Positions 1 through 8,309 of a stretch of 22,149 nucleotides of DNA are shown here, piece by piece; positions within the stretch are counted from its first letter, which is position 1, and every line of letters begins with the position of its first letter. Source of the stretch: Chara braunii (lineage: Eukaryota; Streptophyta; Charophyceae; Charales; Characeae); NCBI GenBank assembly GCA_003427395.1, contig BFEA01000777.1, forward strand, positions 237,278-259,426. Reading direction: 5' to 3'. The notes under the pieces are model-generated. The model made no database searches. It worked only from the letters and a program-made list of their open reading frames with translations, and was not told the origin of the DNA. A program made the position numbers and the translations under genes.

Positions 1-17
1 CACCCCGGCCCCGCCGC

Positions 18-1985
18 CTAGTCGTAACCCCGCCGCCTGCCCGCACCCCGCCGCCACGTGGTAACCCGTACCCCTGCCACTCCGCGATCCCACAACCCTG
101 CAACCCCACAACCCCGCCAACCCATATTGGAAACAACGAACTCCTCGTGACCGTCCACCATGATAGGTGGAGGGCGCTCATAAGGGCGTCCGGCGAAGCG
201 CTCGGACGGTCTGCGATAAGGACGCAGCAAGGGGACGTGGTAAACATCGTGTACGCGAGCCTGTCGAAGGTAATCAGGTAGCTTCACACGGAAGATGACC
301 GGACTAGCGGCAGTATCAGAACCGACGGCCTGAAGGATGCGGCATGGACCGAAGAAACGACGCCTGAACTTGCGAAGCGTATCTGCTTCGAACTGTAAGT
401 GGCGTGCGTCGACGAGCACATCGTCACCGACTTTGAATGGATGATCCATTCGTGATCGGTTCGCTCGTGCGGCCATGCGAGTCTGGGAGTCGGCTAAACT
501 CTCGTGTGCGCGCTTCATAATCGCCGCCATGTGGGCGATCCAGTCGTCAAGCGCAGGGCAGCGAGTGTCTGGACGCAACCCCGATGGTCGTAGGAAATCC
601 TCGGGTACGCGAGGGTGGTAGCCGAGGTCGCAATAGAATGGCGACATCCCCGTGGCTGGCGAAACAGCGTGGTTGTACGCAATATCCATGTGGGCTAAGT
701 GTAAGTCCCACTGCTGGTCATCCCTAACAAACTTTCGGAGGATATTACCGAGAGTTTTGTTGGTGACCTTAGTCTGACCATCCGTCTGAGGGTGGTAAGA
801 CGATGAGAAGCGGAGTTGGGATCTGTACACCTTGTGTAGGCGTCGCCAGAATGTGCTGGTAAAGCGCGGGTCACGGTCGGAGATGATACTCTGAGGTAAG
901 CCGTGATCTCTCACGACTCGGTCGAAGACGATGTCGGCGACCTCACGAGCGCTAATGCGATATCAGCACGGAACAAAACGTGCACGCTTCGTGAAGCGAT
1001 CGACGACGACCAACATAGCATCATGACCGCGCTGAGTGGGTGGGCGGAGGGGACCAATGAAATCCATCGAGATGGACTGCCAACGACCTTCAGGTATGGG
1101 TAGGGGCTGAAGTAACCCATACGGAAGGTGGTTCGCACTGTTCACCTCCTGGCAGGTAGGACACTCCTGGATGTAGGCTTTGACAAAGTCCTTGGACTTC
1201 GGCCAGACGTATAGGCGGCAAACATGAGCCAACGTCTTGTGGAAACCCATATGACCGACAACTGCCTGGTCATGGAACTCTGCTACAGCCTGGACGCGGA
1301 GCTGTCCGGTAGAGGGAACGCAGATACGTGGTTCTAGCTGACCAGATCTGCCATGCCAGTACACAAGGCCGTTCTCCCCGAGGGCGTAGGAAGGAACGGT
1401 CTTGCCACTCCGCAGTGTCGCGTGGATGACGCGATAATCGGGGCAGTGGCGGTACTGAGTGCGATATGCGTCGATCACCGACTGATCAACAGTGGTGATG
1501 GAGATGGCAGCAAGATGGATGGGTTCNTGATTGTGATCAGNACGGCGGGACAANGCATCGGCGACGCGGTTCGTTTCACCCTTGATGGGCTGAGTGGTGA
1601 AACTGAACTCGGATAAGTCACGCCACCAGCGTGCCTGTCGAGGGGAAAGCTTAGGCTTCGTGAGGAAAGCCTGGACAACTGAGTTGTCCGTGCGCACCGT
1701 GAAGGGCGCCCCGTGTAGATAATGACGCCAATGCCGGGTAGCATAAACTACTGCGAGAACCTCACGTTCATCGGCAGTGTAGTTTATCTCGGCAGGCAGT
1801 AGCTGACGAGAGTAGAAAGCGATCGGGCAATCCCCAGCACGAGCCTCGACAGTCCCATCCTCCGCGATGGTCGGGGAGTAAGTAACAAGAGGACTGTCAG
1901 TGGAGGGAAGTGGTGGGAGGGTAGGCGTCAGTCGAGAAGCAGTGTCAACAGGAGAGGGGGAAAAAGAGGAACATGGGGGTAAGAT
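18..1985 (-). pseudogene. pol: Ty3/gypsy RNase H C-terminal part and integrase
   Basis: RNase H resumes with YTADEREVLAVVYATRHW (catalytic Glu) and VRTDNSVVQAFL (catalytic Asp), and ends near the NRVAD-LSRR motif, which contains the undetermined bases. The integrase has an HHCC zinc-binding region (H..HMGFHKTL then CPTCQ), the first catalytic Asp in SMDFIGPL and the second in SDRDPRFTSTFW. The third should be the Glu of HPQTDGQ(S/T)E; here the sequence is HPQTDGQTKVTNKTL, so Lys replaces Glu. The GPY/F module (FFGPCRIL) and the HVPLLRPY segment follow. A single TGA at 963-965 interrupts an otherwise continuous frame. Coding similarity ends at VDGHEEFVVSN (about 135-165), exactly where a chromodomain would be expected to follow. 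Confidence 0.94.
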
Positions 1986-2765
1986 GAATCTGGAGGAGAG
2001 GGAAACACCTGAGAAAGAACAGCTCCTACAGCAAAATCTGACGCATCGGTGGTGACGATAAAGGGACGATCAAAATCGGGAAAGCGAAGAACTGGCGCAC
2101 AGGTCACTGCCTTCTTGAGGGCGCGAAAGGCGTCCTCGCACAGGGGTGTCCAAAACCACGCCAGGTTCTTCCGGAGGAAGGTAGAGGTAAGGACGTAGGA
2201 ATACCTAGCGCATCCCTGGATAAAATTACTATAGTAGCTGGTGAGGCCTAGGAAACTGCGAAGCTGCTTGGCAGATGTGGGGACGGGCCACTCTGCAATA
2301 GCAGTGATCTTCGCGTCGTCCATGTGAAGACCCTGGTCAGACACATGGTGTCCTAGGAAGTCCACTTTGCGCTGGGCAAAGCGGCACTTACTGAGCTTGG
2401 CATAGAAGCCATGCTTGCGTAAGCATTGTAGGACACCGCGGAGGTGTCTGAGATGGTCTTCTAAGGTACGACTGTAGACCACGATGTCGTCCAGGTATAC
2501 GAGAACGCATTCTTCAAGGATGTCCCTGAAGATGTCGTTCATCGTCGTCTGGAAGGTGGCGGGTGCATTGGTGAGGCCGAATGGCATCACCGTGAACTCG
2601 TAGTGGCCGAAGCGCGATCGGAAGGCGGTCTTCGGCTGATCCTCTGTGGCAACGCGGATCTGGTGGTAACCGCTACGAAGATCGATCTTCGTGAAGAAGC
2701 GGTTGCCTGCCAGACGGTCAAACAATTCATCTGCACGGGGCATGGGATAACTTTTCTTAACCGTG
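1960..2765 (-). pseudogene. pol: Ty3/gypsy reverse transcriptase palm to RNase H start
   Basis: After the frameshift the reverse transcriptase is well conserved: [52 protein letters not shown], the catalytic YLDDIVVYS (YxDD box) and FLGHHVS of the thumb region. The connection region (LRSFLGLTSYYSNFI) and the start of RNase H with its first catalytic aspartate (TTDASDFAVGAVLSQ) follow. The frame is lost again in a Pro/Ser-rich insertion at about 1950-2000, after which RNase H continues in another frame. The reverse transcriptase motifs themselves look catalytically intact, so decay is mainly by frameshift rather than loss of active-site residues here. Confidence 0.95.
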
Positions 2766-3780
2766 TAAGGCCGCGGTAGTCGATGCAGAGGCGGAGAGTT
2801 CCGTCCGCTTTGCGAGCAAAGAGGACAGGTGCACCCCAAGGGGAGTTACTGGGTTTAATGAAACCCAGTCGAAGGAGCTCCTCAAGCTGACGCTTGAGTT
2901 CCGTCGCCTTTGGAATCGAGAGTCGGTACGGTGCCTGATGGTGAACACGATAGTCAGGCACGAGCTGGATAGAATGCTCAACACCGCGCATCAGGGAAAT
3001 CCCGCTGTATGAGAAATATGGGGGAAAGACGTCGTGGTACTCTCGAATCAGGTCGCGAATGGCCGACTCTAAGTTTGCCGTGAACAGTGTGAGTTCCTCA
3101 GCGTCTGCGTCGGCACGAGACGTATGTGTGGACTCGACAATCGACGGCGCAGGGGCCTGGGACGTGGAGGGGGTATCCGCAGGCTGACGGGTGGACGTAG
3201 AGAAGGGAGCCGCGAAGATGGAGGAAGGGTCAGGGGGATCAGGCTCCAGAGAGATGAGTCCAACCTCGGGACAAAGTGGATCATAGCGAAGAAGATCCAT
3301 GACGTTCACTGAGTAGAACGTGACGTCCTCCTGTCGTATGAAGTGAGCAAACTGACGAGGGGAAGTGAAGGCGATGTCGGGGTAAGACCCTGAGGGACGA
3401 GGGTCCCGGGGAGGGAGGTCGGGAGGGGTGTCGCCCGTGGTTCCAATGAAGGGGACGCGATGAGTTTGACCACACTTCGTTTTGAGAACGAGTGTCTCGG
3501 TCGCCCATTCGGCCTCTGTGCTACGGAACCGGCGAGACCAGGGAGTGCCAAAGATAAAGTCGTACCCAGTCTCCAACACATCGAAGTATGCGGAGGAATG
3601 GTAGCGCCAAGGCGCCTGGGTACTATCCGGTGAATGGAGGGTGAGGGAGAAGTGGAGGTCGGGGACCGTCTGATCGAAGAAGCGTTGTGTCTTGTTATCT
3701 CAGAGGGTAACGGAGATAGGAAAGCGGGACCCAAAGGTAGCTAGGTGAGATTCCTCAACCACTCGAGGGTGAACGAAATC
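2757..3780 (-). pseudogene. pol: Ty3/gypsy protease remnant and N-terminal reverse transcriptase
   Basis: The frame opens at about 3780 with protease-like sequence, then a TGA at 3700-3702, then the region around [13 protein letters not shown], which matches the position of the conserved (I/L)LGM-W element late in retropepsins. The catalytic D-S/T-G motif is not present because the sequence breaks before it. A long variable linker follows (Pro/Ser-rich, about 3120-3420), then the reverse transcriptase start: [35 protein letters not shown] and [10 protein letters not shown], all typical of Ty3/gypsy fingers motifs. At about 2757-2775 the frame is lost by a small indel just after DYRGL; the next frame continues with [10 protein letters not shown]. 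This piece would have cleaved the polyprotein and begun cDNA synthesis in a live element. Confidence 0.9.
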
Positions 3781-4101
3781 TCCCTATCACACCGAGTTAC
3801 CGACGATACCCCTCCACGCATCGAGTACCTTGTGCGTTGGAAGGGCTACCCTGATGAGGAGGCTACTTGAGAGCCCCTCGAGCGCTTGCAGCACGCCAGG
3901 ATGTTGGTGCGTACTTATGATCGTGATCGTCGTGCTGAAACATCTGCTTCTACTCAGCCGACTGACCCTCTTCCTCCTCCTCCGGCTGAGGAGATTGCTG
4001 AGGACGCGCTCGTTTCCTCTGAGGTAGTTCCTCAGCCGCAAACGGTCGCCTCCGAGCGTCCACAGCGCACTCATCGTCGCCCTTCGCGTTACGATGACTG
4101 A
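3781..4101 (+). pseudogene. Chromodomain tail of a Ty3/gypsy integrase, opposite strand
   Basis: The plus-strand frame reads HRVTDDTPPRIEYLVRWKG, then YPDEEAT, a TGA (3868-3870), then EPLERLQHARMLVRTYD and a Pro/Glu-rich tail ending RRPSRYDD before the TGA at 4099-4101. The YLVRWKGYP and EPLE motifs are hallmarks of the C-terminal chromodomain of chromoviral integrases, which targets insertion to chromatin marks. The stop sits exactly at the conserved Trp of ATWEPLE, so it is a TGG-to-TGA change. The sequence would continue naturally from the integrase end at about 135 (GHEEFVVSN), but that integrase is on the other strand and 3.6 kb away. It is therefore either a separate truncated copy or the fixed end of an internal inversion. 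Confidence 0.88.
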
Positions 4102-5105
4102 CACTCTTATCCTCTATCTTTCCCCACTGACTCACACCATCAGGTACTCCATCATCATCTCTTCTTCAAGATGTCAGCGTTTTGCGGCTCTGCTTCGACA
4201 TCGACTCCACTGCTACTTCATCAACGTCATCGACTACTTCGACGACTTCAGCTACTTTGGACGTGACTACTTCACGTCACCACCCTACCCTGTATACTCC
4301 CTTGCCCCTGTCGCATGATGGTTCTCACTTAGCTGGGTCTCTTTGAGTTTGGCTCTCCCTTGGTATCGCATAGGCATTGGGACCGTAGCGTTATCTTGGC
4401 TTTTTTGCTCCCAGATCTAGCTCCCTCTCCCAGTCGGTGAGTTGTGTGCATGTTTCCCTCACCCACTGCCCTCATCACCCTAGCGCCGGCTATTGCATGC
4501 CTCCAGTTCGGCATAGCTCCACCCTATTCCAGGTTCCCCTTTTCATGGTCGACCCTGCATGGTGTCACTCTTTTGTCGAGCATTACCCGCCTTGATGGTC
4601 TATCTGTTAGGGTCATTGGTTTTGTTTCACTACCACTCTCCCACCTTGAGCCTGATGACCTATCCCACCTTCATGCGTGACTGCCCTTAGGAGTTTCGAT
4701 TCTTAGGCTGCATTCACCCCCTCTGAGACCATCCCACTCTTAGTGGTTCAGCGACATGACTTTATCTTGTGACATATTGCTCTTTTCCTGTCAGCACTGA
4801 GGCCACCGCCTCCAGGACTTTAGGATTGTATCATACTACATTTCATTTTCTGCTGTTAGCTAGGATATGTATACCAAACATTTGCTTTTCTTTTGACATT
4901 ATGTAGCTTAGGCTGCATCGCATGGACTCCGCATGGAGCTTGCTCCGCATCCTAGATTTTTCAGCTTTCTTTGTTGCAGAGTTCCGCTGCTTTTGCGGAT
5001 AGTGTGTTTATGGCTCTTGCGATCCATTACGGGTCTGAGGATCGTGCAGCGAGCCTTCATCTGCCCTGGCGCACAACCAGGGCCTATTTGGTTATTTGCC
5101 AGTTC

Positions 5106-5143
5106 GGCCTGTGGGACCAGGCCGTGGCCTGACCCCACAGGCC
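5106..5143. repeat. 38-bp near-perfect palindrome
   Basis: Two 18-nt arms, GGCCTGTGGGACCAGGCC and GGCCTGACCCCACAGGCC, flank a GT centre. Sixteen of 18 positions pair, with a 2-nt internal mismatch. It is bordered by two similar TGGTTATT segments (about 5089 and 5147). Confidence 0.85.
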
Positions 5144-5156
5144 GTGTGGTTATTCA

Positions 5157-5215
5157 ATCCAGTCCAGTCTTGCCCGGTACCACTGTCGGTACCAGGCCAG
5201 TCCAATCCAGTCCAG
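5157..5215. repeat. CCAGT/CCAAT short repeats with a GGTACC inverted pair
   Basis: Repeats of TCCAGTCCAGT and TCCAATCCAGTCCAGTCAGT surround two GGTACC sites (5176-5181 and 5188-5193) separated by 6 bases. Function unknown; it is part of the same hairpin-rich patch. Confidence 0.6.
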
Positions 5216-5374
5216 TCAGTCCGCTGGGGGTATACCCCAGCTACAGTTTGTTTTGTGACTCATTCTTTATTTGCACAGATTGGAGTACGTGCGTGTTGAG
5301 TCTGCGTTGGAGCTGCGCTGTCCCTTCCAGCTCCATCTCCATCTCCCCCATCCTCATCCCTTCGTCTTGATCCT

Positions 5375-5402
5375 GACGGACCGCCATCCCGGCGGGTCCG
5401 TC
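5375..5402. repeat. GC-rich hairpin
   Basis: GACGGACCGCC and GGCGGGTCCGTC pair with one bulged base around a 5-nt ATCCC loop. It lies immediately before a (CT)n tract. Confidence 0.75.
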
Positions 5403-5403
5403 A

Positions 5404-5422
5404 CTCTCTCTCTCTCTCTCTC
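5404..5422. repeat. (CT)n microsatellite
   Basis: About nine and a half uninterrupted CT units. Confidence 0.9.
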
Positions 5423-6442
5423 GTCATTTGGCTTCGTCGGTAATTCAACGATCTCAATTGTGTGGGCAGGATGTATTCGATCCACCCGCCTCCTTTGAAA
5501 ATTCCAATAATAATTACTCTCTCTGTTTATATATATATCTCTATATATGCATCATGCATGTTCAGCCAATGGAGTGTTTGGGCCCGATATATCTGTCACC
5601 CATCTAAGAAACGGTTCCTTGTCTTATAAAAATTGTGCACGATGTTGCGTGTAGGCAATTGGGTGTGCGGCAGATGTATTCAATTGACAGTTCAATAAAA
5701 CAAATGACTTCATAACTTTGACCCTTTGCTCCTCACTACGCATAATGATCACCAGATAGGGTCCCTGAGAATTTATACATCAGAATATTCGCGGTACGTG
5801 AATCTTTACACGTTCTCGTATGAAGTTTCATATGTAAATAGACATTGAGTTTGCGAGGTGTTAGGAGCATGTGCACTGAAAAGCGATGTCAAATAAAGGC
5901 AGAGGTCTGCAATTGGTATCTTCAAGGATGAGAGGGGTTGGCGCAAGCCCAACATTACTATGGCAAAAAGGCAAGGATGTCGTGGTCGAAGTTGTCGAGC
6001 GGGACACCTAGCCCCGCTGACCGACCCCGCAGGCCTTGCCTAGAACAGTTTCAGCTCGGGGTTGCACTGTATACATATGTCGGAAATGTTGTGCGTCCAA
6101 TTTAAAATCAATCTAGCCTAATAATTGATTGTCAACACAATAAAATTCAATTTGGATGCTTGATCAGGATGTCGATTTCGATGTTGGGCAAACATATCCC
6201 ACGCACAAGTTATATACTGCCAGATCATCGTTATTTGCAGTACATTGTGCATTTTATTGCTCATAAAAATCCTTCATAGAGGAACTAACGGTATGTCGGA
6301 GTGTATTAAAGGTGTGCTCGAAGTATTTACATTTCTATGTTGTGTTAGGAATATGCAAGGAGCTATATTTCACTGCTTAATCAATTCATTTATAAATAGT
6401 ACACAAAATGATGTATTATTTTAATGAATAACATATTTATAT

Positions 6443-6850
6443 TGTCAGGGTACGAACAAAAAAAGAACTTTGAATCTCACTTGGTGGAAGAACAGGGCAA
6501 GGGGAGGGTCGCTGGCCCCTTGTGTCACCAAGAAGATAAAGGAAGAGGAGAGCTTGACATGCTTGACGATTGATAAGGTCCAAGAAGGGCTGGAAAGTGT
6601 TGCCAAGCAAAAGAAAGGTCAGTTGACTCAACCAGAACCCTGGCTGCATGGCTAAGAGAAGAGGATGGCTTGCATGAAGGAAGAAAATTAGAATGGAAAG
6701 AACCTAAGGACACGGAGACTAGGCATATGGGAGGGGCTATGTGTTGACCCCGAATGAGATTGTATGTGTTTTGCATTGTGATTGAGTGTGCAGGTGAGTG
6801 GCCTTGAGATGACTTGAGCTCGACAGAAATCAGATATGTCGGGCAGCAAA
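6443..6850 (+). repeat. LTR-like repeat, left copy (starts TGTCAGGG)
   Basis: This stretch is similar to the reverse complement of about 21600-21993. Shared blocks in order are TGTCAGGG-ACGAAC, CTCACTTGGTGGAA, GGGCAAGGGGAGGG, CCCTTGTG-CACCAAGAAG, TTGACTCAACCA, ATGGCTTGC, TAGGC-T-TGGGAGGGG and ATGTGTTGACCCC. The outer end begins with TG at the same base in both copies, as LTRs do, and similarity stops there. At the inner side similarity fades at about 6810-6880. A family of LTRs or other dispersed repeats with two copies in opposite orientation fits best. I cannot find target-site duplications or a matching CA end. Confidence 0.7.
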
Positions 6851-6959
6851 AGAAAAAGGGGGGACAAAAGCTAAGCAGTTGTGAACGTAACCTATGCCTA
6901 TGAGTGGGACCCTTTATGCATGTTGCCCCAAGTATAAATGAAAAGGAAAAGGGATGGCA

Positions 6960-7146
6960 TGTATGGTTGAAGTTTGCTAAAGTGTCGGGTGGTGGAGACC
7001 AGGGTTTTCGAGCCCCGGCCCCAGGGCCCCCGCGAGGGTGCGGGGGTCCGGGGGTGGGCAACCCGAACACCGGCTCCGCCCCACCCCACCCCCCCGAAAA
7101 AAAAATAAAAAAAATCAAAACAAAATAAAAAAATACAAATAAAAAT
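6960..7146 (+). repeat. Possible tRNA-derived SINE-like unit with A-rich tail
   Basis: GGTTTTCGAGCCCC (7013-7026) resembles a polymerase III B box with two extra T, and TGGTTGAAGTT (6964-6974) resembles an A box at plausible spacing. A GC-rich body follows, then a long A-rich tail (about 7087-7146) built of A-runs broken by T and C. The order box A, box B, body, A-rich tail is that of plant SINEs. The box matches are imperfect and no target-site duplication was found, so this is tentative. Confidence 0.3.
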
Positions 7147-7810
7147 ATCGGGGGGTGCACGCCTTAGCCCCGCTACCCCTGGTTGTTTTTGCATTCTACA
7201 GAAAATGGCCCCAGTCGGGGCCCCTTGCCTGGGATGCCAACCACCCCAAGCGGGGGCCGGGTCGCCCCAACGAGAGGGCGAGGATGCTCCATCCGGCGGT
7301 GGCAGCGGGCGTCCCCAAGCACGAGGGCGGGTGCGAGGGTCGGGATGAGGGGGTGCTTGCGCGGTGGTTGTGGGGCCGGGTGCTGGGGGTCGGAGCGAGG
7401 CTGGGGGTAGTTGGCGGGGTGCGGGGCGTGAGGTCCTGGCGGGGGTCGGCGGGTGCTGGCAGGTGTCGGCAGATATCGGCGGGTGTCGGCGGGTTTCGGC
7501 GGGGGTGCGGGTTGCGGGCGAGGGGAGGGGCAAAGGCGGGGGTCCGGGGTGAGGGGGGGTTGCGTGGGACCGTGGATCTGCGATGTTGGGGGGGGAGGGG
7601 GTGCTGCTGCCGGGGGCGGGGGTTGGGGTCCTGGGTGCGGGGGAGGAGGGGAGAGGGGAGGGGTTCCCTGGAGAGCGGGGGGAGTGGTGGGGGGGGCGTG
7701 GGGGGGGTGTTGTGGGGCCCCGACCCTGTGGGGTGTAGAGAGGGGGGGGAGTAATGGCGTTGTTGGGGTGGTTTGGGGGTGTTGGTGGGGTGTGTGGGGT
7801 TATTGGCCCA
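7147..7810. repeat. Very G-rich low-complexity tract
   Basis: The plus strand is dominated by G runs, including a short tandem block of GTGTCGGCGG-like units (about 7445-7500) and many GGGGG runs at 7540-7760. Open frames on both strands here encode only Gly/Arg- or Pro-rich low-complexity peptides, so I call no gene. Confidence 0.75.
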
Positions 7811-8056
7811 CTATCGGGGGCCGCTATGGGGGTGTTCATGGGGTTACGAGGGGTTCTGGATGGGTGGTGACTCTGGTGAGGAGTCTGGCGACTCTGAGGA
7901 GGCTGGGTGACGGTGGTGAACCCCCTACCCCAGTATTGGGGGCCTCTATTGGGGTGCCCTAATGGGTTACTAGGGGTTCTGGACGGATGCTGAGTCTGGT
8001 GACTCTGGTGACGACTCTGAGGAGGCTAGGTGGTTGTGGACCAGTGGTGAGGGCAC
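7811..8056 (+). repeat. Two-copy tandem duplication, 123-bp period
   Basis: The first copy (about 7811-7930) and the second (about 7934-8056) share ATTGGGGGCC/ATCGGGGGCC, GGGTTAC-AGGGGTTCTGGA, GACTCTGGTGA and CGACTCTGAGGAGGCT. The GGGGTTCTGGA motif ends at 7860 and recurs ending at 7983, giving the period. Confidence 0.8.
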
Positions 8057-8309
8057 TGAAGGGCTTTGTGGGCCCTTTCGGGGTTTGGGAAATTTGGGGC
8101 TGACAGTTGCTAGACGGAGGCTCGGACACCTCAGATCATTGCGGGGACCATCATGGGATTCATAGCCCATCATTGCCTCTCAATGCTCTCACTCTCCAAT
8201 TATATGGTGTGCGTTGCGTGGCACTACACGCACTATGCAGCACTCAGGAGTCAGGGAGAGAAGGTTAACAACACCTCTTTTTTTCATTGTGCTAGGAGTA
8301 CTCGGTTTA

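Larger units (their letters stand above)
1..3781 (-). mobile_element. Degenerate Ty3/gypsy (chromovirus-like) retrotransposon body
   Basis: On the minus strand the order is protease remnant, reverse transcriptase, RNase H, integrase, which is the Ty3/gypsy order. The 5' end (gag, protease active site, 5' LTR) is missing: recognisable coding begins at about 3780 with protease-like sequence (FVHPRVVEESHLATFGSRF). The 3' end fades at about 135, just after the integrase GPY/F region, into a C/A-rich low-complexity stretch (1-130, many CAACCCC/CCCCGCC units). No LTR pair can be defined inside the window. At least two frameshifts (about 2757-2775 and about 1950-2000) and stops at 3700-3702 and 963-965 make it non-functional. 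Three unresolved bases (1527, 1541, 1554) lie in the RNase H part. A chromodomain that would complete this integrase lies just beyond the 3781 junction on the opposite strand. Confidence 0.93.
4102..6442. other. Intergenic stretch, no gene seen
   Basis: No reading frame here has protein-like composition or a recognisable motif. The first part (4102-4700) may include 3' untranslated or LTR sequence of the chromodomain element, but no second LTR copy exists to define it. From about 5500 to 6440 the base composition becomes clearly AT-rich compared with the flanks. Hairpins cluster at 5106-5402 and a CT tract lies at 5404-5422. I see no RNA gene. Confidence 0.6.

Noticed and set aside
3868-3870. 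Variant genetic code with UGA as Trp
   Set aside because: UGA falls at Trp in the chromodomain but opposite Arg in the modules, ordinary TGG is common, and frameshifts and catalytic losses show plain decay.
6898-7839. 313-codon Pro-rich minus-strand frame and Gly-rich plus-strand frames
   Set aside because: All are direct translations of the G-rich low-complexity tract, with no domain and no conserved start.
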